This document shows positions 58,589 through 64,000 of a stretch of DNA of 64,000 nucleotides, piece by piece. The notes beneath the pieces were generated by a model. The model saw only the letters and a list, made by a program, of their open reading frames with translations, had not been told where the DNA came from and ran no database searches. Source of the stretch: Rhodospirillales bacterium BBD 1991-14 (GTDB lineage: Bacteria > Pseudomonadota > Alphaproteobacteria > Kiloniellales > Kiloniellaceae); NCBI GenBank assembly GCA_001657395.1, contig LYSY01000002.1, forward strand, positions 496,001 to 560,000, given 5' to 3'. Each line of letters opens with the position of its first letter. Position 1 is the first letter of the stretch. A program made the translations under genes and the position numbers.

Positions 58589-59592
58589 GCGACAGCCGCG
58601 AAGACCGCTGCCGGCGCTTTCTGGCCGAGGCCGGCTGGGACAATGCCGAACGCCGCCTGCTGGCCGCGGATGCATCCTTCCGCAGCTACGACCGCCTCAG
58701 CCGCAGCGGCGAGACGGCGGTGCTGATGAACGCGCCGCCGCCGCAGGAGAACGTTCAGGTCTTCCGCCACATCGCCGACCTGCTTCTGGATATCGAGCTG
58801 TCGGCGCCGCGCCCGCTGGCCGTGGACCAGGAGGCCGGCTTCCTGCTGCTGGAGGACTTCGGCGACCGCACCTTCACCCGCGCACTCGCCGAAGGCGCCG
58901 ACGAAGGCGATCTCTACCGTTTGGCGGTGGATACGCTGATCGCTCTGCACGGGCGCTGGTACAACTCCGACATGACCGGCCTGCCGCCCTACGACGAACA
59001 GCGGCTGCTGGACGAGGCCGCCCTGCTGGTCGACTGGTACCTGCCCGCGGTGACCGGCCGCGAGACCCCGGCGGTCCTGCGCGAGAGCTATCTGGAGGCC
59101 TGGCGCGCGGCTGTGCCCGTCATGCTGGGGGTGCCTCAGAGCCTGGTTCTGCGCGACTACCATGTCGACAACCTGATGATCCTGGAAGGGCGCGAAGGGG
59201 TTGCCCGCTGCGGCCTGCTGGACTTCCAGGACGCGGTGATCGGCCCCGTCAGCTACGATCTGGTCTCGCTGCTGGAGGACGCCCGGCGCGACGTGGCTCC
59301 GGAACTGGCGGCGGAAATGCTGGCCCGCTACCGCGACGCCTTCCGCCACGTCGATCAATGGGCCTTTGCGGCCTCCTATGCCGCCCTCGGCGCCCAGCGC
59401 AATGCCAAGATTATCGGCATCTTCACCCGCCTCTGCCGCCGCGACGGCAAGGCCCATTACCTGAAACACATCCCGCGGGTCTGGCGCCTGCTGGAGGGCG
59501 ACCTGCAGCACCCGGCCCTGGCCGGGCTTGCCGCGTGGTTTGCCCGCGAGATGCCGCCCGAACTGCGCGTGACGCCACAGGAGAACGAGTGA
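58585..59592 (+). CDS. amgK: AmgK-like sugar kinase (APH fold), peptidoglycan recycling
   Basis: This 335-residue aminoglycoside-phosphotransferase-fold kinase has ADASFRSYDRLSRSGETAVLMNAPP (N-lobe), the catalytic loop LRDYHVDNLMIL and the metal-binding LLDFQDAVIGPVSYDL. Paired with the MurU-like gene directly downstream, it corresponds to AmgK, the anomeric N-acetylmuramate/N-acetylglucosamine kinase of cell-wall recycling that bypasses fosfomycin-sensitive synthesis. The GTG start overlaps the tsaE stop codon. Confidence 0.85.
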   Translation: MSDSREDRCRRFLAEAGWDNAERRLLAADASFRSYDRLSRSGETAVLMNAPPPQENVQVFRHIADLLLDIELSAPRPLAVDQEAGFLLLEDFGDRTFTRALAEGADEGDLYRLAVDTLIALHGRWYNSDMTGLPPYDEQRLLDEAALLVDWYLPAVTGRETPAVLRESYLEAWRAAVPVMLGVPQSLVLRDYHVDNLMILEGREGVARCGLLDFQDAVIGPVSYDLVSLLEDARRDVAPELAAEMLARYRDAFRHVDQWAFAASYAALGAQRNAKIIGIFTRLCRRDGKAHYLKHIPRVWRLLEGDLQHPALAGLAAWFAREMPPELRVTPQENE

Positions 59593-59594
59593 CA

Positions 59595-60419
59595 ATGACC
59601 GCTAAGCCCCTGAACGGCGGCCCCGGCGAGGCATCGACGCGCAAGGCCACGATAAGCAAAGCCCCGATCGGCAAAGCCCCGATCGGCAAAGCCCCAATCT
59701 GCAAAGCCATGGTGCTGGCCGCCGGGCTTGGTGAGCGCATGCGGCCGATCACCGACACCATGCCCAAGCCGCTGGTGCCGGTGCAGGGGCGGGCGATGCT
59801 GGACACCATCCTCGACCGCCTCGAAGCGGCAGGGATCGAGGAGGTGGTGATCAACACCCACTACCTCGGCCAGATGATCCAGGACCACCTGGCCGCGCGC
59901 GGCGAACCGCGGATTGTCTTCTCGCCGGAGGACGATCTGTTGGAAACGGGCGGCGGCATCAAGAACGCCCTGCCGCTGCTGGGCGAGAACGCCTTTTTCG
60001 CGCTGAACGGTGATGTCTGCTGGCTCGACGGCCAGACCGCGGCCCTGCGGCGCCTGGCCGCCGCCTGGGATCCTGAGAAAATGGATGCCCTGCTGCTGCT
60101 GCACCCCACGGCCCTGCTGCTGGCCTACGAGGGCATCGGCGATTACGTCATGGCGCCGGACGGGCGCCTGCGCCGCCGCCGGGAGCGGGAGATCGCCCCC
60201 TTCATCTTCGCCGGCATCCAGATCCTGCATCCCCGGCTGTTCGCCGGCGCGCCCGAGGGACCTTTTTCCCTCAACAAGCTCTATGACAAGGCGCAGGAGG
60301 CCGAGCGCCTCTGGGGTATCCGCCATGACGGCGAGTGGTATCATGTCGGCACCCCGGAAAGCCTGCGCGAGGTCGAGGATGCGCTTCACCACTTCGGTCC
60401 CTCGTCGGCCCAAACCTGA
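59595..60419 (+). CDS. murU: MurU-like N-acetylmuramate-1-phosphate uridylyltransferase with repeat-bearing N-terminus
   Basis: This 274-residue nucleotidyltransferase converts MurNAc-1-phosphate to UDP-MurNAc. The core begins near residue 39 with AMVLAAGLGERMRPITDTMPKPLVPV; INTHYLGQMIQDHL, FFALNGDVCWLDG and HDGEWYHVGTPESLREVE follow. The first 38 residues are a low-complexity tail of repeated KAPIG from a 15-bp tandem repeat; usual family members start at the VLAAGLG strand, so translation may begin later. It follows amgK after 2 bp, giving the AmgK-MurU pair. Confidence 0.87.
   Translation: MTAKPLNGGPGEASTRKATISKAPIGKAPIGKAPICKAMVLAAGLGERMRPITDTMPKPLVPVQGRAMLDTILDRLEAAGIEEVVINTHYLGQMIQDHLAARGEPRIVFSPEDDLLETGGGIKNALPLLGENAFFALNGDVCWLDGQTAALRRLAAAWDPEKMDALLLLHPTALLLAYEGIGDYVMAPDGRLRRRREREIAPFIFAGIQILHPRLFAGAPEGPFSLNKLYDKAQEAERLWGIRHDGEWYHVGTPESLREVEDALHHFGPSSAQT
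59656..59708. repeat. 15-bp tandem repeat in the murU N-terminus
   Basis: Two exact copies of GCAAAGCCCCGATCG (59656, 59671), a variant (59686) and a partial fourth encode Lys-Ala-Pro-Ile-Gly repeats directly in front of the catalytic domain. The unit is a multiple of three. Confidence 0.85.
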
Positions 60420-60485
60420 CCCCCGGTATGGCGCGGCCCCCTTGGGCGTGATTCGGGCCGGCGCCGAAGCTCTGCTCAAGACGGC

Positions 60486-63400
60486 ATGACAGGATCTGCC
60501 ACCGCGCCGGGCGTCTTCACGATTCCCGCGGACAGGAGCTTCGTCGACAGCCTTGCTGCGGGCCTGTTGCAGCGCTATGGCGGGGCGCCGGCTGGTCTGG
60601 CGGAGGCGACGGTGCTGCTGCCGACGCGGCGTGCAGGCCGGGCGCTGCAGGACGCTTTCCTGCGCACCTCCGGCGGGCGGCCCTTGTTGCTGCCGCGTAT
60701 GCTGGCTCTGGGCGATCTCGACCCCGAAGACCTGCTGTTCACGGAAGCCGCTGTCGGCGGTGCCGCCGACGCCGCCCTGCCGCCGGCCATCTCCGGCCTG
60801 CAGCGCCAACTCCTCCTGGCCGCCTGCATCCAGACCCACAGTCAGGCCCTGGCGGAGGAAGGCGCGCTGCCGCCACTGGGCGAGGACCAGGCGATCCGTC
60901 TGGCCGGCGAACTGGCCCGCCTGATCGACCAGGTGGAGACCGAGGGCCTGGACTTCGCCGCGCTGAAAGACCTGGTGCCGGAGGACTATGCCGTCCACTG
61001 GCAGATCACGCTCGAGTTCCTCGGCATCGTCACCGAGCAATGGCCGGCAATCCTGGAGCGCCTGGGGGCCATCGGCCCGGCGGAGCGCAGACGGCGTCTG
61101 GCCGAAGCCCAGGCTGCGGTCTGGCGGGACGCGCCGCCCACGGCGCCGGTGATTGCCGCGGGCTCGACCGGGTCGATTCCGGCGACGGCGGACCTGCTGG
61201 CCGTGGTGGCCGGGCTGCCGGCCGGCGCGGTGGTCCTGCCGGGCCTGGACCTGGACAGCGATGCGGAGACCTGGGCGGAGATCCGGCGCGATCCGGGTCA
61301 CCCCCAGTACGGCCTCGCCCAGTTGCTGCAGCGCCTGGGTGTGGCGCGCGACGCGGTAGAGGCCTGGCCGGAGGCGCAGACAGGCGCAGCGGCCGGCGCG
61401 TCTGCTGCTCGTCCTGCGGCCCGGGCGCGCTTCGCCAACCTCGCCATGCGTCCGCCGGAGGCGACGGCGCGCTGGCACGAGGTTGCGGCGCAGAGCGACC
61501 GTGACGACCTGGCGGCGGCGCTGCACGGAGTCACCCGCGTCGACTGCGCCGATCCGGGCGAGGAAGCCTTGGTCATCGCCCTGCTGCTGCGCCGCGCGGC
61601 GGAGGAAGCGGGCAAGACCGCCGCCCTGGTCACCCCGGACCGCAACCTGGCGCGGCGCGTGGCGGTCAACCTGCAGCGCTGGGAGATCCGCGTCGATGAC
61701 TCGGCAGGCGTCGCCCTGTCGGCGACCTCCGTCGGCAGCTTCCTGCGGCTCGTCGCCCAGATGGCGGCGGAGGACCTTGCGCCGGTGCCGCTGCTGGCCG
61801 CGCTGAAACATCCTCTGGCGGCGGGGGGCGAAGAGCCGGTGGCTTTTCGCCGCCAGGTCAGACGGCTGGAGATGGCGGTGCTTCGGGGTGCGCGCCCGGC
61901 ACCGGGGCTCGTGGGTCTGCGCCGGGCCCTTGCGGCGGCCAAGGCCGGGCGGGACCTGCTGCCCTGGTTCGACGGCCTGGTCCAGCGCCTGAAGCCCTTG
62001 ACGACACTGATGTCGCCAAGGCGAAGGGCCCTCAGCGATCTTGCCGAGGGACACCTGCAGACGGTCGAGGCCCTGGCCGCAACGGCAAGCGAGAGCGGGG
62101 CCGAGCGGCTGTGGGTCGGCGAAGCGGGCGAGGCGGCGGCGCTCTTTGCCGGCGAGCTGCAGGAGGCTGCCGCCGCGGCCCCGCCGCTCAGCCCGCGGCG
62201 CTACCCGGCGGCGCTGGAGGCCCTGATGGCCGGCCGCGCGGTCCGGCCGCGCTTCGGCCTGCATCCGCGCATCGCCATCCTCGGGCCCCTGGAGGCACGG
62301 CTGCAGCACGCCGACGTTCTGGTCATGGGCGGTTTGAACGAAGGCACCTGGCCGGCGGAGGTCGAGGCCGGGCCCTGGCTCAGCCGCCCGATGCAAAACG
62401 CCTTCGGCCTGCCCCTGCCGGAGCGGCGCATCGGTCTGGCCGCGCATGATTTCTGTCAGGGCTTCTCCGCGCCGCGTGTCTACCTTACACGCGCGGAACG
62501 CGTCGATGGCACGCCGACGGTCGCCGCGCGCTGGCTGCGCCGCATCGACGCTCTCTGCAGGGGGCTGGCGCTGCCGGTCGACCTGCGCGGCGAAACGGAG
62601 CGCTTGCGCACCTGGGCAGAGGCGCTTGACCGTCCGGCCCGGGTAATGCCCATCGGGAAGCCGGAGCCGCGCCCGCCGCTGAAGGCCCGGCCGCGCGAAC
62701 TCTCGGTGACGCGCATCGAAACCTGGATGCGTGACCCCTATGCGCTCTATGCCGGTGAGGTCCTGAAGCTGCGCCCGCTCGATCCCCTGGATGCCGATCC
62801 CGGCGCCGCCGAGCGCGGCACGCTTGTTCATGCGGCCCTGGAGCGTTTCCTGCGCGCCTATCCCGACAGCCTGCCGGACACCGCTCACGACGCCCTGATC
62901 GAAATCGGCGCCGAAGTCTTCCAGCCCATCAAGGCCAAGCCCGGTGCCTTTGCCTTCTGGTGGCCGCGCTTTCTGCGGATTGCCGCCTGGTTCGTCGCCA
63001 CCGAGCGGGAGCGCCGCGCCGGCCTGCGGCAAAGCTTTGTCGAGATCGCCGGCAGCCTCACCCTGGCGGCCCCGGGGGGTGATTTTCTGTTGAAGGCGAA
63101 GGCCGACCGCATCGATGTCATGAGCGACGGCAGCCTGGCCATCGTCGACTACAAGACCGGCGCACCGCCCAGCGGGAAGATGGTCGAGGCGGGCTTTGCG
63201 CCGCAGTTGCCGCTGGAAGCGGCGATTGCAGAGGCGGGTGGCTTTGCGGGCCTGCCGCAGGCGCCGGTCGGTGAACTCGCGTTCTGGCGGCTTTCCGGCG
63301 GCACACCCCCGGCGACAATCGAACGGGCCGGACGCAGCGCGCCGCAAAATCTCGCGGAAGGCGCGCTCGCCGGTCTTGCGGAACTGGTCGCCGCTTTCGA

Positions 63401-63515
63401 TGACCCGGCGACGCCCTATGCCTGCAAGCCGCGCCCGGCCCTGGCGCCGCGCTTCAACGACTACGACCACCTCTCGCGTATCGCCGAGTGGTCGGTGGAG
63501 GCGGAGGAGGCATGA
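60486..63515 (+). CDS. addB: AddB subunit of the AddAB double-strand break repair nuclease
   Basis: This 1009-residue protein makes one half of the AddAB (RecBCD-like) enzyme. The N-terminus has LPTRRAGRALQDAFL in place of a full Walker A, as in AddB. The RecB-type nuclease domain at the C-terminus is intact: LSVTRIETWMRDPYALYAG, RGTLVHAALERFL and KADRIDVMSDGSLAIVDYKTG with the Asp and Lys of the active site. The clustered cysteines that hold the iron-sulfur cluster in Bacillus AddB are not seen; only isolated Cys remain. The stop overlaps addA by ATGA. Confidence 0.9.
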   Translation: MTGSATAPGVFTIPADRSFVDSLAAGLLQRYGGAPAGLAEATVLLPTRRAGRALQDAFLRTSGGRPLLLPRMLALGDLDPEDLLFTEAAVGGAADAALPPAISGLQRQLLLAACIQTHSQALAEEGALPPLGEDQAIRLAGELARLIDQVETEGLDFAALKDLVPEDYAVHWQITLEFLGIVTEQWPAILERLGAIGPAERRRRLAEAQAAVWRDAPPTAPVIAAGSTGSIPATADLLAVVAGLPAGAVVLPGLDLDSDAETWAEIRRDPGHPQYGLAQLLQRLGVARDAVEAWPEAQTGAAAGASAARPAARARFANLAMRPPEATARWHEVAAQSDRDDLAAALHGVTRVDCADPGEEALVIALLLRRAAEEAGKTAALVTPDRNLARRVAVNLQRWEIRVDDSAGVALSATSVGSFLRLVAQMAAEDLAPVPLLAALKHPLAAGGEEPVAFRRQVRRLEMAVLRGARPAPGLVGLRRALAAAKAGRDLLPWFDGLVQRLKPLTTLMSPRRRALSDLAEGHLQTVEALAATASESGAERLWVGEAGEAAALFAGELQEAAAAAPPLSPRRYPAALEALMAGRAVRPRFGLHPRIAILGPLEARLQHADVLVMGGLNEGTWPAEVEAGPWLSRPMQNAFGLPLPERRIGLAAHDFCQGFSAPRVYLTRAERVDGTPTVAARWLRRIDALCRGLALPVDLRGETERLRTWAEALDRPARVMPIGKPEPRPPLKARPRELSVTRIETWMRDPYALYAGEVLKLRPLDPLDADPGAAERGTLVHAALERFLRAYPDSLPDTAHDALIEIGAEVFQPIKAKPGAFAFWWPRFLRIAAWFVATERERRAGLRQSFVEIAGSLTLAAPGGDFLLKAKADRIDVMSDGSLAIVDYKTGAPPSGKMVEAGFAPQLPLEAAIAEAGGFAGLPQAPVGELAFWRLSGGTPPATIERAGRSAPQNLAEGALAGLAELVAAFDDPATPYACKPRPALAPRFNDYDHLSRIAEWSVEAEEA

Positions 63516-64000
63516 GCGCCGCGCCACCGCCCGTCACCGCCGAGCGGGTCGTCGCCGCAGCCACGTCGGCCCAGCGCCAGGCCGCCGATCCCGCCGCCTC
63601 GGTCTGGGTGTCCGCCTCTGCCGGCAGCGGCAAGACCAAGGTGCTGGTGGACCGGGTGCTGGCCCTGCTGCTGAGCGGCAACGACCCGGCAAAGATCCTC
63701 TGCCTCACCTTCACCAAGGCGGCGGCGGCGGAGATGGCCAATCGCCTGTCCGAGCAACTGGCCGGCTGGGTGACGGCAGAGGAGACGGCGCTGCGCGCCA
63801 GCGTCGAGGGCCTCTTGCAGGGCAAGGCGGAGGATGCGGTGCTGCGCCGCGCCCGCGCCCTCTTCGCGCGGGTGCTCGACACCCCCGGCGGCATCAAGAT
63901 CCTCACGATCCATGCCTTCTGCCAGTCGCTGCTTGGACGTTTTCCGCTGGAGGCTTCGGTTGCGCCCCATGCCCAGGTGCTGGACGAGCACGAAGCGGCG
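63512..64000 (+). CDS. addA: AddA helicase-nuclease subunit, 3' truncated by the window
   Basis: The first 163 residues of AddA are visible. They contain the UvrD-type helicase motif I SASAGSGKTKVLVDRVL near residue 34-50, motif Ia LCLTFTKAAAAEMANRL and ILTIHAFCQSLL. The ATG overlaps the addB stop codon, so the subunits are coupled. The rest of this roughly 1100-residue protein lies beyond the window. Confidence 0.92.
   Translation, partial: MSAAPPPVTAERVVAAATSAQRQAADPAASVWVSASAGSGKTKVLVDRVLALLLSGNDPAKILCLTFTKAAAAEMANRLSEQLAGWVTAEETALRASVEGLLQGKAEDAVLRRARALFARVLDTPGGIKILTIHAFCQSLLGRFPLEASVAPHAQVLDEHEAA

Noticed and set aside
59457-63527. A 1356-codon open frame on the minus strand opposite murU and addB
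   Set aside because: It is antisense to two well-recognised proteins, has no family motifs and the low-complexity Arg/Gly/Gln-rich composition typical of shadow frames in GC-rich DNA.

Overview
The window is a GC-rich (roughly two-thirds G+C by eye), densely packed chromosomal segment from an alphaproteobacterium, most likely a Rhodospirillales-type member. The evidence is gene content and order: a ChvI/ChvG two-component system followed by a short HPr kinase, RapZ, a mannose-type EIIA, HPr and enzyme I, ahcY, a DivL-type kinase with tyrosine at the phospho-acceptor position, tsaE-amgK-murU, and addB-addA. MmcB, an AglEFGAK-type alpha-glucoside operon, SorAB, PspFABC and a DUF1127 protein also fit. 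The taxon is inferred. There are no rRNA genes, CRISPR arrays, prophages or insertion sequences; one tRNA-Arg(CCG) is present.

Layout. 0-9 kb: 3' part of hldE (LPS heptose activation), a mosaic intergenic palindrome, mmcB, a small membrane protein, the septation protein YciB, a PhnD-like periplasmic protein paired with a membrane histidine kinase, and a leftward operon DUF4956 - VTC domain - Tat-exported histidine phosphatase that looks like polyphosphate handling. 9-15 kb: a DUF2336 protein, an ECF sigma factor with its membrane anti-sigma factor, and sulfite dehydrogenase SorAB. 14.7-20.7 kb: a leftward alpha-glucoside uptake operon (binding protein, two permeases, GH13 glucosidase, ATPase). 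21.4-23.6 kb: two tandem paralogs of a family I do not recognise. 23.7-30 kb: small genes, a LysR regulator, tRNA-Arg, a lipoprotein hydrolase with a YadG-like ABC ATPase, a PaaK-like ligase and a zinc-finger protein. 30-39.9 kb: polA, merF plus a GDCCVxC protein, a class V aminotransferase fold enzyme, TetR, pckA, an SbtA/SbtB-like bicarbonate module and a patatin. 39.9-44.8 kb: the divergent phage-shock locus with a sigma-54 promoter and an extra 45-residue membrane microprotein, a serine hydrolase and a PAS protein. 45.7-64 kb: the envelope/carbon regulatory chromosome block listed above, running rightward into a truncated addA.

How the genes connect. ChvG/ChvI (envelope/acid stress), a regulatory PTS without EIIB/EIIC, RapZ and (9 kb away) pckA link carbon/phosphorylation status to envelope control. 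AmgK/MurU recycle cell-wall sugars, DivL feeds the CtrA cell-cycle network and AddAB repairs double-strand breaks.

The most unusual features are an in-frame HprK-RapZ fusion, the unrecognised tandem paralogs, the DUF4956-VTC-histidine phosphatase operon, the PhnD-like/histidine kinase pair, and a recurrent pattern of short direct tandem repeats (10-27 bp units) at gene edges. Inside genes these repeat units are always multiples of three and have lengthened the N-termini of the glucosidase, HPr and MurU, as well as the HprK-RapZ linker.
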